From: Warburgia ugandensis
Lineage: Eukaryota; Streptophyta; Magnoliopsida; Canellales; Canellaceae
Direction: 5' to 3'
Assembly: GCA_035236585.1 (NCBI GenBank)
Contig: CP141128.1
Span: 35,756,684-35,820,683, forward strand
DNA length: 64,000 nucleotides
The notes under the pieces were generated by a model, which saw only the letters and a program-made list of their open reading frames with translations, was not told the origin of the DNA and searched no databases. A program made the translations under genes and the position numbers. Below, in pieces: positions 1-13,225 of the stretch (the stretch's first letter is position 1; the number at the start of each line of letters is the position of its first letter).

Positions 1-1056
1 CTAACTAGGCCTTGGTATCGTTAGGTTTACAAAGGTTTAGTGGCCCCGCGCCACTACCATAGTTTAAGGGTCATGCCCACCTTAGATAGGTCCTTGATCA
101 GGTATTTTATGGTCTAGGTGTGTCCGCGTCGTCGATACGGGCACAACGCCTTTCACGGCGCCTCAATCGGAGCCCTAAAACCCAAGTTATGGGCATTTTA
201 ATATCAAGTGTACATAGAAGGCCATACGAGGTGGAAGCCCGAGACGCTAACGCGTCTCGCTTCAGCGGCGCACGCCCCAGTGGGCGCGTCTGCAAACGCA
301 CCGGGCTTCTGCCCGATGTTTTCATTTGTGGGTGCGTTTGTGGACGCGCTCGCTGATTTCTCTCTAACGCGGTTGACGCATTTCGTCTTGTGGGGACCGG
401 TGCGCCCCAGGCACCGTCCCTAGGTCCTTTGTGGCTCCTTAGAGGCCTGTTTTGCATGATTTTTCATGCAGGAACTTGGGGAAACCCACCTTAAGTCTAA
501 GGGGGAGATGGGTTTGGAGGGATTTTGGGCATATCTGGTTCGTGGACGGGTTTTTCTCCATGTTTTCTCCTCTTGTTTGCCTCTCCACGATGGGTTTTTC
601 CCAAGTTTTTGGGCTGCCATTGGAGGCGCCCAAGAGCTCTATTTATAGAGCTCGAAGAGGGTTCTTACCGCCATGGAATGGCGGTGGTTTCTCCCCTGCA
701 CACCACCATTCTAGAACCCTCTAGGAGTTTGAAGAAGAGGGGTGCCCGTATCAAAACGGGTCCCTGTGTTTCTCAGGCTAAATCCGTTTTTAATATAAAT
801 TACACTTTTACCCTTGAACTTCAAAGGGCCATAACTTGCTCATTTTAACTCCGTTTTGAGTGATTTTGGTCTTGTTGGATTCCTTTTTCTGAGACGCACC
901 TAAGGGTACTATTCTCAGGACCAAATTTCTGGGTCCAGTCAGGGTGAATGGTGAAATGACCAAAATACCCTTATCTCCAAAAAGAGAACTTTTCATTTCC
1001 TATAGAATGTCCAATTCATTTTTGTTAAAAATAGCGTAAATTTCTCGGGCATTACA
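1..1056 (-). repeat. 3' LTR of copy 1 (partial)
   Basis: This segment matches the 5' LTR at 4522-7057 (compare 6000-7057) and ends in CGGGCATTACA. It includes a minus-strand TATA box (CTCTATAAAT, about 636-652) inside a short palindrome. The rest of the LTR is outside the window. Confidence 0.85.
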
Positions 1057-4000
1057 TTATTACCCCGTTAAAAGAATTTCGTCCTCGAAATTCCACAAAT
1101 CCTCTTCTTCAAGTCAGTTGTCTTCTTGATAAGACATATTCTTTCTGAGGACTCCCTTAAAACTCGAACTAAGAATATTCCTTTGCTTCATTCCCATGCT
1201 TCTGTTGTCGACAAATCCATTATTCCGTTATCCAATACTCTAATTGGGTTAATACTTGGAGTAATGTTGTCCTTAAAATGCTAATCATACTATTTTGTAA
1301 CCAGTCCTGGGCACGTTCTCAATTTATCCTCATTATAATTCCTTCCACAAGTCATTACATATATATCGCGTCAATATATCTGATTTGTTTTCTTATATAT
1401 GGGCCGCTTTTGCTGCGTACTCTGATACATAGTCCCATGCGTGCTAGTTTATTATTACAAGTTTCTATCTGTATTACCCATCCTTAGATGCTCATATTCC
1501 TTTTGATCATGTATAGGATAGTCTCCTTTGATGACCATACTCTCCTACTCATATATATAATTTACGTCATACTTCTTTGAGATCATATGATCTTGTTCCT
1601 CCTATTTCATTTTGAATAGCATAGGATAATCCCTTTTTCCTCTTGTCTTCCATCTAGTGATCTCTTCATCATCCATATCTCCTTTTAATGGTTGGTTGTA
1701 TGTCATTAGTAAGTGTCTAACAAAAAAGGTTACCTTCTTTCTATTGTGTCTAACTTTGCTTCTTATCTTTTATATTTGTCCCCAAGATACTTCAATAACT
1801 GACATAGTATCATGTGCTCTATAGCCAAACCCTTGATTAACTTCGAATTTCAACTGTATGTCGCTTTTCTACTATAAGTTGTGTCCTCAACTCATATTAC
1901 GATTATGATATCTGAACTGTACGTCAAGTTTCATAGATGTTGAAGTCATCAAATGCTTTTCTCCTTGAAGAGTTTATGCACACTCATGTCAAATATTTTA
2001 TGGTTAATTCATCATCATGGTCAAATGTTCTCGTCTAGAGGCCTATCTTACTATTCACATCAATTTGTCATTAGGATTTCCAACAATGTTCCCATTTATG
2101 CAAAAAGTCTCTTATTCATAAGCGAGTACCCTTACTAGGTCATGGTTGAATCCTTTGTCATTATCCTCTTTGTCTTTTCTTTGCTTGATGGTTTTCTTCA
2201 TAACCTTTTAGACCAAAAGTTCTATACTTGATCTAGTAAGGTTAGTCCTTAGGAAATTCCTTCAATTTGTTTTTCGTACTTGGTATATGCACATAACAAC
2301 TAACTTTTTGTCTAAAGGCAACGTAACCTCAAATCTCACCTTATAATGTGTTGGCCACCTCAACTTTTCTCCTTCCATTCCCTATATCAATATGTTGTTC
2401 AATCTTTTATTACTGCGTTATCGTCTACCATTCAGTCTTAATTGTCAGGGGGTGTCATCATCATAAGTAGTGGTTTTCTCAATTTCTCAAATTTTATCTT
2501 TCAAGTGCCTCCTCATACTTAGCTTATAATAGCAGTTCTCGTTCAATAGCTACTACATCAAGTTATGCTGATGCTGTTAAATCATCAAATTTGAAAAACA
2601 CTCAGGTAAGCATGGAACATTTTTGTAGACATATAGAAAGAGAATTTATTCGATTACCTGTTGATCTCTGTCCAGATGTATAGGTTATAAGCTCAATGAT
2701 CTCTCTAAAGCGATCAGTGCTTATCTGCTTTTCTTTTCAATCCAAGTTAGCAGCATCTTTCAAACCCACAGTGATTTCTATGGTTTGTCATGGTATCTAT
2801 TCAGGTTTGGAAAAATTTGTCTCATTGGTGGAGATCGCTCCTTATTTTTGCTTCAGTCTCAGTTGTTACTGTATTCATTGTACTTGTAGCTCCTCCATGA
2901 TGTGGCCTAATCAACTAACCTCATACCCTCAAATGACTTAGTCTAACAAGTACTTCTTTTAGGTAAAGCTCATGTCCAAATACTTATAATATCCCTCTGA
3001 GTATATAACTTCGACTACTAACATATTTGATTAATTAGGGTGGGATACCTTTATTTAGTCAACAATACTCTAAAGGTAATGACTAAATAATAGTCTTAAG
3101 ACATTTGCTCTTCCAAATCTATGATAGCAAGACCTCAATTCGATCCTTGATGGTACCCTACTTGCTGAAGAAAGACAAATGGACAACTTACTGTCCCAGC
3201 TTAATTCCTTTTTCAATATACTTTATTTACTCATGTAGTGGCAAAGTAGGATATCACCAAATTCTCCTTTTTATGGACTATATCCATTGGTGTTCCTCAT
3301 AAGCTAATGGATCCGATAAGATTCTAATTACAATAATTGATATAGGCATCAAACCATTTGTAAAATTTAATTTCTAGTTGGTCACCATGCCTCTTTGAAA
3401 ATTTTCGTCCAGCATAATGTCCTTTCATTCAATGCTCTACTCAAAGTCTTAAACCCCATATGCTCTCTCTTTTATACTCTTTTACAATAAAATCCCAACT
3501 CAACTAGTATTATTCCTTCAAATTTGATTGGTTTGACCTTCCCATCGGATTCAAGATGAAAAATTTGTATATATCTTCATAAAGTCATGATCTTCTTCTT
3601 TTGAATATTCACTATTCATCGAATACTTTATAGTTACATCTCTATCTCTTTCTCTCTTTTCTTTAAAATCCTCATTTTTGTCTACCTAGATCAATTTCTC
3701 TTATAAGTTCTTGTTAGGATCAATCTATTGTTACAGATATGTCATCCCTAGTATTATCATCAAAATCTTTTGGTAACTCGGTCGAATACATTTCCCTATC
3801 ATATTTGTGTTATGTTCCTCTTAATCACATAATATGTCAATTGTACATCTTCTGATTTGCTCCATAATCCTCAGGTAGTTGTTATTCAATATCACTTCAC
3901 TCTTCATAAGACTCCTATGAAGTTATCAAAAATCGAGCTAAGTCTTTCAAGATCTATACCTTTGTGATCTAGTACGAGTCATAGTTATCCCATAGTATCA

Positions 4001-4521
4001 TCTTGTATGCTTATCCCTCTTAGATTATCATCAAAATCTTCTCAAAGTCTATCTTTTACATCCCCTATCATACTCATATCATATGATAGTGTACTCATAG
4101 TCTGATATTCTTTATGATGGTAAGATAGCCATTTAGGTTCTTTGATGTTCTCATCTTTAGTGAGATTGATCTATTATAGGTCAGAATTTTCTACTAACAC
4201 GTTCACTAACATCTTCATTCATCATTCTCATCATAATCTAATTTATATATGAGTTTTCCTGTTTGCACTACTGCACAACAATCCTTACTGATAAGATTTA
4301 AGCCATCCAATATCTAAGTATTTGCTAGACCCATCTCCTTTTTTTTTAACCTATTTGTTTATGGTGAAATGCCTTGAGCATTAATATTGTAATCCTCAAA
4401 TAGAAGTACTTATCTCTACTACTTCTATGTATACTACTTCTTCTTGATTTTCTCTATTGTCTAGGACCCTTGGACATGCTGGACTGGCTGTGAAAGGATA
4501 AAACTGGGCTCTAATACCAGC
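1057..4521 (-). other. Non-coding interior of LARD-like copy 1
   Basis: About 3.5 kb of AT-rich sequence between the two LTRs. I see no gag, protease, reverse transcriptase or integrase motif on either strand. Short plus-strand open frames (1953-2138, 2696-2941, 3105-3302) are antisense to the element and recur in the sister copy only because the copies are similar. The polypurine-tract side is at about 1057-1095 and the primer-binding side at 4508-4519. Confidence 0.75.
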
Positions 4522-7057
4522 TGTGACGACCTGGGTTTTCCCATGCATTTTTAAATGCAAGATCTAATTCCTAAGGCGGGATGCATCCCTATTTGAAAAC
4601 CATTTTATAAAAACCATGCAATGCAGCGAAAAATCTTTTAGTTTTAAACTCATTTTGAAAACCCCGAGTGTCATTTGCTTTCACAACAACCAAAGTAATT
4701 TTTGAAAATTTCAGAAATCATAAATGTCTTCCCAGGTCTATCCAGTCACAGCTCACAGCCCTACTGTAAATAAATACAAATACATGTCCAAAGGGTAGAG
4801 TGTTTACTTACATGTATAATTGTCTCCTTTTAATTTTTCTTGCTCGTAGCACTAACATTTCCCGAGGCGTATTCTACTCGTGAATGGAGCTGTCCTGAAA
4901 AATGTTAAGGATTGGGTGAGTATACACTATACTCAGTAGGAGTCTATCACTACTAGTTTTACAATGCATACTATATTTAAAATCATATGTTCTTTAAAAC
5001 ATGTGCATGTTTGAACACTCATGTTCAATATCGATATTAAAAACCATTGTCGAATTGGAATACTAACGACTTAAAGAATCGCATAATCCAAGTCGAAAGT
5101 ATCATATATATATCATAAACATAATGATATGCATAAGATGCTCAACTGAATCCAACTCATGGATATATGGTATGGTCGACCAACCTCATGTCATGCCATA
5201 TGCAATGCAAGTAAATCCTCAAAACATAGGGCCCACTATACCCACGACCTCACTGCCGTGTGGTCTCCGAGTACGTAGGGACACAGGATCATAGCCTCCA
5301 TGGGGCATATGACACTTCTTCATCGTAATTCATGCAATTTTATGAAATCGGTTGCAAAACATGTATGCAATGCATAAAATCTGCTCATTCTAGTATCGCA
5401 TTCAAAGTCATAACCCTACCTAGAAGCCTGATAGCCTAGAAACCTGTCAGCTCTCTATGGCCCGCCCTAATCGGCCCGCCCTCGTCGGACTGCCCTCATC
5501 AGCCTGCCCTCATCGGCCAAGGCTACACTTATCATGTAATCTATGCATATAGCACATGTCTTGGCAATATATGCAATCATTTGCAAAACATATCTATGCA
5601 TAATGTATTTTTCATATGCATTCTGAATTCATTTATAAAATTAAGTCATGCTAAACAAGTCATATAACTTAAAATATGCATTCTCAAAACAATCATGGGC
5701 TCTTTTTAAAAGTCTAGTAGCGATAGAAAACTTACATCAAAATATCATGGGTTCTTTTAAAAAGTCTAATAGCGATAGAGCACCTACATCAAAGCATCAT
5801 GGGTTCTTTTACAAAGTCTAGTAGCGATAGAGCACCTACCTGGTTTGGTCACGCTAGCCCCCTTGTCCTCGTATGCTCCTGCTCATAGTTTAGGGGAACA
5901 AGGTTAGCTTGGCCTATTTCTATAGGTTTTAGAATGGTTGATCTCACTACTTAGGCATTAAGGGTTCATTCCCATGCCTGGGTCTCCTAAGGTCCTAACT
6001 GGGCCTTGGTATCGTCAGGTTTACAAAGGTTTAGTGGCCCCGCTCCACTATCACAGTTTAAGGGTCATGCTCACCTTAGATAGGACCTTGATTAGGTATT
6101 TTATGGTCTAGGTGTGTCCGCGTCGTCAATACGGACACAACGCCTTTTGCGGCGCCTCAATCGAAGCCCTAGAACCCAAGTTATGGGTATTTTAATATCA
6201 GGTGTACTTAGAAGGCCATACGAGGTGGAAGCCCGAGACACTATCGTGTCCCGTGCCCCAGCGGGCGCGTCTGTAGACGCACCGGGCTTCCGCCCTACTT
6301 TTTTGTTTGCGGGCGCGTCTGCGGTTGACACATTTCATCTTGTGGGGACCCTGGTTGTCGAACCAGTGTGCCCCAGGCACTGTCTCTGGGTCCTTTGTGG
6401 CTCCTTAGAGGCCCGTTTTGCATGGTTTTTCATGCAGGAACTTGGGGAAACCCACCCTAAGTCTAAGGGGGAGATGGGTTTGGAGGGGTTTTGGGCATAC
6501 CTGGTTCGTGGCCGGGTTTTTCTCCACGTTTTCTCCTCTTGTCTGCCTCTCCACAATGGGTTTTTCCCAAGCTTTTGGGCTGCCATTGGAGGCGCCCAAG
6601 AGCTCTATTTATAGAGCTCGAAGAGGGTTCTAGAGGGGGTTCTTACCGCCATGGAATGGCGGTGGAGAAACCTCTAGAATGGCTGTGGTTTCTCCCCTGC
6701 ACACCGCCATTCTAGAACCCTCTAGGAGGTTGAAGAAGAGGGGTGCCCGTCTCAAAACGGGTCCCTGTGTTTCTCAGGCTACATTCGTTTTTAATGTAAA
6801 TTACACTTTTGCCCTTGAACTTCAGAGGGCCATAACTTGCTCATTTTAACTTCATTTTGAGTGATTTTGGTCTTGTTGGATTCCTTTTTCCTAGACGCAC
6901 CTAAGGGTACTATTCTTAGGACCAAATTTATGGGTCAAGTCAGGGTGAACGGTGAAATGACCAAAATACCCTTATCTCCAAAAAGGGAACTTTTCATTTC
7001 CTATAGAATGTCCAATTCATTTTTGTTAAAAATAGCGTAAATTGCTCAGGCATTACA
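4522..7057 (-). repeat. 5' LTR of copy 1
   Basis: A complete LTR of 2536 bp with TG...CA ends. The TATA box lies on the minus strand at about 6604-6616. A GC-rich part (about 6110-6420) follows downstream in the element's own direction. The part at 5160-5340 is shared, in reverse, with the solo LTRs at 13226-15795 and 40954-43658, which therefore belong to a related subfamily. Confidence 0.85.
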
Positions 7058-8650
7058 AAAAGTTCCTCCAAGTGGAGAGAAATAGTGGTGACACAAATGC
7101 CAAAATTTGGAATATTACATTGATAAATAGCACTTCTTTGGATTTTTTCAAATTAAGAAGACTCCTCCACAAGATAGGTTGAAGTGTTTAGTTCATGAAA
7201 ATCTCTAGTTTTAGGGTTTTAATCCTATGGTTTGATGAGTGGACATTCTAAAATGCTTGACATTGAATTATTTTTGGCAATTGACTTATTAAAATCATGA
7301 AATTTATCAATTTTGAGATTGAAATGATAAACTTGTGATTGGATAGCTCTAGATCTACCAATGATTATACAAAATTTAAGGTTGAAGTTCATGAAACAAG
7401 GTTTGGGGAAGATTTGCATCAAGAAAGGCTATGTCAAAATAAAAATAGGCTACATAAAGTTTAATTAGAGCTCTTCAGAAGTGAGACTAATCATTGAGGG
7501 TCATGGGCCCTTGTATGTCAATATGGTACAAGATGAAGTATCCAATAATCATCAAGTCAACTTACTGCATAACAAAAATATTTTATTTACAAAGGATTGA
7601 TTCCAAGATTTCAAATCAGTAATAAAACATCCCAGTCAAAATCATCTAGCATTTGTTTATACATATAGAGCAAGAAAAAAAAAAAGAATTAACCCAAAAT
7701 AAATAACAAAGTAAATAGTACCAACACCCCTTAGTTACTTTGACCCCATCATTTTTTTCCATCACAATCACTACCACAACTATTAGTTTTACATCACATG
7801 GAACTCTTTTCTCATCTGTCCATCCAAAAAACTAACAAAGTAGCTATAATGTGTCTACTATGTAGTAAGTATAAAAAGAACCTCATATAATTTTTACTCT
7901 TTTTCTTACCCGTCTTCAACCTTGGAATTCTAGGTATCCTTGTGAGTGTGTTTGGAGGACCAAATTGTAGCCTATTGAGTGCTTAATTTTGTATCCAAAA
8001 ACCCTAAATTTTGTATTTGTTTAATGCACGAGATTAATCATTTTTACACTCTTATGATGGATTTACTCCAATTTGGTTAATCTTCATCCAATCACAATCC
8101 AGTATATTTTTAGGGTTAGATCATCATTTAAAGGCAAGTATGTTTAAAACCATTGGTAAAATAATACTAGTTATGATCCAAGTGGAGAGATCAAGTTGAT
8201 CAACATTTTATCTTATTAATCAAGCTTAAATTTGAATAGATGGCTCAAATTGATCTAATGAACTAGATCAATTGAAGAAGTAGAAGCCCATGTCTTTGAG
8301 AATCAATTAATCTATTCCACCACCATACTCATGTAAGCCTAGATCACTTATAGTATAGTATGAAGGTGGAAGATCATACAAGGGTCCCACTCAATCCGTC
8401 ATTCTTTCACATATCAAGGCTCACAAGGTTGGAAATGTATATGTATAACATATGGATGATAAGAAAGCATATAAGATATCATGTGATGATGATGCTTATG
8501 CTTGATGGTCTCCAAAAGTGAAGATCAAGTCAAAACAAGTAATTGTAATTAAATGGATGAATGAAGGGTTGAGATATTAAGGATGATAGCTCTATGTTGT
8601 TTTACTTCTTTCTACTGCATTTGTGTCATTGTTGGGGGTACACCTTGCAC
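7058..8650. other. Unassigned AT-rich spacer
   Basis: About 1.6 kb between the LARD-like element and the first array unit. I find no open frame with recognisable protein similarity, no RNA gene, no terminal repeats and no obvious match to other parts of the window. It could be old single-copy sequence or an unrecognised repeat. Confidence 0.5.
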
Positions 8651-11455
8651 TTGTAGATCTTCAAGCTACTAATGCTATGAAGAGAAAGCACTTAAAATCA
8701 TTTCAGTTCCATCAAAAGATGGTGATTAGAGAAGGGAGTTAATGGTAGGTGAAAGGGGCCTCAACGAGATAGAGCAGCTACTAACATTAGCTACTCCTCA
8801 CTCTATATAAGGAGCAAAGAAGAAAAAAAGGAAGCAAGTAGGGAAGAGCAAGTAGAGAAAGAAGAAGAAGACGTGGAGTTGGAGGGAACAGAAAAACTCC
8901 TTTCCCTTCTTAATCCACTAGTGTAGTAAGCATTTTACCTCACTATTTTTCTTGCATTTACATGTAATTTCTCCTTGTAAGAACTTGAAGTAAATAAAGA
9001 AAGTTTTCATGGAAAGCCTCTCTCTATCCCTCTTTCATTTGTTTTACAGTTTCAACTATAGCAAAGCATGGAAGAGTAACTGCTTTGTTTCACCTACTGC
9101 CACTGACATTCTAACTTCCAAATGCCATGAATGACAATGAGCTATAGGTTAAATCTAACAAATGAGAAGCAACAACCAAGTTCTCTAGCATTCCCTTGAA
9201 AGATTTCCATTGGGAGAAAGCAAGAAAGCATGGAAAAAACCAGGTTTTTCCAACTCTGTTTCACTACTACTACCCTGCAGGTGTGTAATAACAGGGCTTT
9301 AGATTTCTCCCTTGGTTGCATGTATTTTGGTGTTGATCAAAGATCTAAACCATTAGTAATACTCTAATATAACCTAGGAAGAAGTGAAATGAATTTTTCC
9401 TAAGGAGGATCCAAGTAGAGCATGATATCTTCATCCATGTCTTTTTCTTTTATAGTTACTATAGGAGAAAACAGAATGTTTAATTTCTTATTTTAGCCAT
9501 ATTTTTATTTATGTTTTAATGACTTGAATCATTGGAAATTTTCTCCTGAGTCTTAGGAAGAATTTTGCATTGGTTTTTAACAATTTTCTTGGGTTTTGGG
9601 TGAGATTGTCGAAGACAACAGTAACAGGTACTGTTTTTGAACTAATACTGTTTGTGATGAACTACTCATATTGTTTTTCAAATATCTCCTGTCTTTGTTC
9701 ATTTTCTTCACAATCTAACCATACAAATGATTTCCTTGACATCCAATTAGGTTTACATAAGAAATTTTGAAAAAAAGAGAGTCAATTAGTATGTTGGAGA
9801 TTTTAATGCCTGAAGTGACCAACTAGATCATGCAATCACTGGTGTACACAGGCAATAACAGTGATTGTTCCGTGCATGATGAATTGGTCACATTTATGAT
9901 CAAATATATGCCTATATTTTTTATTAAAAACATAATCATGCATTGGATTATTGACATTCAATTATGCTAGACACCAAATTTTAGAGAAAAATTCAATCTT
10001 TATGGGTGTGAAATTGTTGGCCAAAGTGCCCCTATCCATCATGCTTATCTAGTGTTTGTAGGAAAAGTTTGCAGCTTCAGATTGCTAGTCACACTCTCTT
10101 GTAATTTTGTACTTTTATTTCTCATCAAATTCTTAACAAAATTTAGCTTGTAATATCTTGTGTTGAAGGTAATTAAGTGAGAACAATTTGGCATGTGATA
10201 ACATCACCAATAATCACTCGTATTAGAAGTTTATTTTTTAAATGAAATGCTAATGGCACTCTTTAATTTCTTATTGGGTTTGAGAAAATTTTGAGATGGA
10301 GTTTATTGAATACATTTGGAACATGATGAGCTAAGGACATGTTGAAGAATCTTCTAAAAAATTAGAAATATTTAGTGTTACATGTTTCTTTTATCTTTAT
10401 TACTCTTTCCTTGTAATATTTTTCTTTGTTAATCATTGTAATAAGCAAGAAAGTGAAAAAATTATTGGAATAATATTTTAGCATAGTTTAGGATGGTTAT
10501 TTTCTATAGTCGTAGAGTAATTGAATTTATTTAAAATTTTATTAGTTTAATTTAGATTGAATTAATTTATGTTAAATTAGAAATTATGTTAGGTTGGTTT
10601 ATTTTTATTCTTGGAAACACATTGATCCTAGAGTAACATTTGGGAACACTACTCATTAATTTCTAATGTCTTAAATATCTTAGAAAATTTAATTTAAAAT
10701 TTATCTTAATTTGGAAAAGATAGAATCCTTAGTACAAATCTTTGATTCATTGACATTCCCTTTCATAATGAATACTTGGAATCAATCCTTGATTCATTAT
10801 AGTTAGGTTTTTCATGAAATACTTAGGATTTAGCAATCTATATAGTTTCCAACAATCAATAAAATTTAAGTTAAATTTTTAAAGAAACCACATTCCAAGA
10901 AAATGATCGTAGTTTTGATCTACTTCTTTAGTTATAAAGAGGAATAACTAGTGGTGGACCCTAATGCTAGCCTAGGTGATGTCTAATCCTAATATTCAAT
11001 CATAGTTTATTTTCTTGATTCAAAGAAATCTAATCCATTTGATCATTCATCATGTCATCTTGCAATCTTTCCATTAAAAATCTTTTAGGATCATTAGAGT
11101 AGAATAATTTGGTGCTTTAAACTCAAACTATATCCTTCTTGTGGGTTCAACCATGCAATACTATAGTTGACTAATTGTGCAATTGTAAGAAAAATCTCCA
11201 CAAATTTTTAGCGCCATTGCTAGGGAGGTGATTGTTTGACTAAAACATTGTTAGATTAAGTTTAGAATAATTGAATTAGTTATTTTTATTTTAAGTGGAA
11301 TTGTAGTAAGGTTGACCTGTATTTTATTTTAAATTGGAAATTCAATTTAAAGGTTGTAAAAATATAGGTCAAGTGTAAACTATTGTTGCTTGGAAGTGGA
11401 GGTGGTTTGTAAATAGTTTACCCTTGTACGAGAAGATGTAATTATAGGACTCCAC
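8650..11455 (+). repeat. Tandem LTR-unit array, unit A
   Basis: First visible unit of an array with a period near 2.8 kb. Homology to the other units starts at about 8668. A TATA box (TATATAA, 8804-8810) is followed by a purine-rich stretch (8813-8900) and, near 8998-9040, an eroded CT tract. The LTR-like part ends near 11202 (CTCCACA). It is followed by TAGCGCCATTGCTAGGGAGG (11209-11228), a decayed form of the TGGCGCCGTTGCCGGGGA-type tRNA-Asp primer site of Athila/Tat elements. Only about 250 bases separate this from the next unit. No protein is encoded. Confidence 0.7.
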
Positions 11456-11823
11456 TGTAAGATCTACTCACAATTGCAAACAAGAGCAAGCTACTAATAT
11501 GTGACAAGCAAGCACTTAAAACCATTCCACTTTCATCAAAAGATGGTGATTGGAGGAGAGAGTCAATGGTAGGTGAATGAGGGCACAAGGAGATACAAAG
11601 TATATGCTAACATTAGCTACTCCTCACTCTATGTGAGGAGCAAGGAAGAAAAGAGGAAGCAAGGAGAGGAAAAAGAAGAAGAGGTTGAGTTGGAAGGAAG
11701 AGAAAACGTGATTTCCCTTCTTAATCCACTAGTATAGTAAACATTTTACTTCACTATTTTTCTTGTATTTTCATAAAATTTCTCCTTTTTAGGAGCTTGA
11801 AGTAAAGTAAGAAAATTTTCATT

Positions 11824-11890
<67 letters not shown>

Positions 11891-12885
11891 GTTTTGAAGT
11901 TTCAATTGTAGTAGAGCATGGCAATGTTACTTCTTTGTTCCACCTATTGCTACTGACATCTAGCTTCCAAATGCTATAAATGATAGTGAGCTATATGTTG
12001 AATTTAAAAAAGGAGAAGCTAGAAAAAAAGTTATTTAGCATTTCTTTGAAAGATTTCCATTGACAGAAAGCATTTCAAAATCTAGGTTTTTCCAACTCTA
12101 TTTCATTACTGCTACCCAATAGATGTGTAGTAAGAGAGCTTTGTGTTTTTTCCTTGCCTGCATTTATTTTGGTGTTGAACAATGATCTACATAGTTAACA
12201 ATGCTATAATATCACCCATGAAGAAGTGAAAAGAATTTCCCAGAGGAGGATCAGAGTGGAGCAAGATTTCTTCCTTGTCTTTTTCTTTTATAGTTACTAT
12301 GGAAGAAAGCATAATGTTGAATTTTTCTTATTGTAGCCACGTTTTTGTTTATGTTTTATCATCTAAACCATTGAAAATGTTCTCCAAAGTCTTAGTTCTC
12401 ATTCGTTTCTCACAATTTATTCGAGTTTTGGGTGAGATTATCTAAGACAATAGTAATGGATACTATTTTTGAATTGTTACTGTCTATGATGAATTGGTCA
12501 TATTCTTTATCAAATATCTCTGTCTCTACTCATTTTCTTCATAATGTAACTATACAAATGAATTCCTTGACATCCAATTACGTTAAATAAGAAATTTTAG
12601 AAAAAAATTTGATCCATATGTTGGATATTTTAATGTCTGAAGTGGCCAACTTCATCACGCACACAAGTAGTAATAGGGATTGTACCTATCTGCAATGAAT
12701 TGGTGAAATTTATGATCAAATATCTTCATGTCTATGGCTTTTATTAAAAGTATAACCATACAATTGGATTATTTGATGTTCAATTATGCTATGTATCGAA
12801 TTTGAGAGAAAAATTCAATCTTTAAGGGAATGAAATCATTAACTGGAAGGACCCTTGTTCATCATGCTCATGGGGTGTATGAATG
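11456..12885 (+). repeat. Array unit B, first segment
   Basis: Starts with TGTAAGATCTACTC like units D and E. The TATA position is altered (about 11629). The unit is interrupted at 12885 by the hAT insertion and continues at 29224-29517 and 44269-45101. The sequence before and after the hAT joins to match the intact sister sequence near 49670-49700. Confidence 0.7.
11828..11886. repeat. (CT)n microsatellite in unit B
   Basis: Uninterrupted CT dinucleotide tract of about 59 bases, at the same place within its unit as the tracts at 46009-46105 and 51427-51488. Confidence 0.95.
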
Positions 12886-13225
12886 TAGGGATATCATATT
12901 ATGACATGACACAATAACACCACTCGAGCTCAACACGGATTTAGCGGGTTAAGATCAAGTCTTATCGTGCTCATGTCATTTATCAAGTCAACCCAAAAAT
13001 GAAACACCAAAAATCATGTCGTATTCAAGTTACCCCATGAGGACCCATTGTGTCGACCTATCTAACATGTCATTGTGTTGACTGTCTAACTCAGGACCCG
13101 TTAAACTGTCATGTTGACCTGTCTAACTTGCAACATGTTAACCTATCATGTTGACCCATCTAAGTCACAAAACAAATAGAACTTGATTTATCTATCTTAA
13201 TAAAAAGGACTGTTACCTAAAAACC

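Larger units (their letters stand above)
1..7057 (-). mobile_element. LARD-like Ty3/gypsy fossil, copy 1, cut by window edge
   Basis: This LTR element lies on the minus strand. Its 3' LTR runs off the left edge (1-1056), the interior is 1057-4521 and the 5' LTR is 4522-7057. The right LTR begins TGTGACGACC and ends GGCATTACA on the plus strand. A sequence matching the tRNA-iMet primer site with one difference (GCTCTAATACCA read on plus, 4508-4519) touches the 5' LTR. Next to the other LTR lies a C-rich stretch followed by TTTCGTCCTCGAAA, the reverse of a motif common just before the polypurine tract of Tekay/Del-type Ty3/gypsy elements. No gag or pol is recognisable in the 3.5 kb interior, which resembles that of the copy at 52536-60959 along its length. 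Long LTRs with a conserved non-coding interior fit the LARD class. The five bases after the right end are AAAAG; the matching duplicate would lie outside the window. Confidence 0.85.

Noticed and set aside
120-614. Open frames shared by 120-848, 6114-6715 and 54167-54382
   Set aside because: All lie within LTRs of the same family. They are promoter and leader sequence, not genes.
2696-2941. Plus-strand open frame also present at 56707-56931
   Set aside because: Apparent conservation follows from the two LARD-like copies being similar overall. The frame is antisense to the element and lengths differ between copies.
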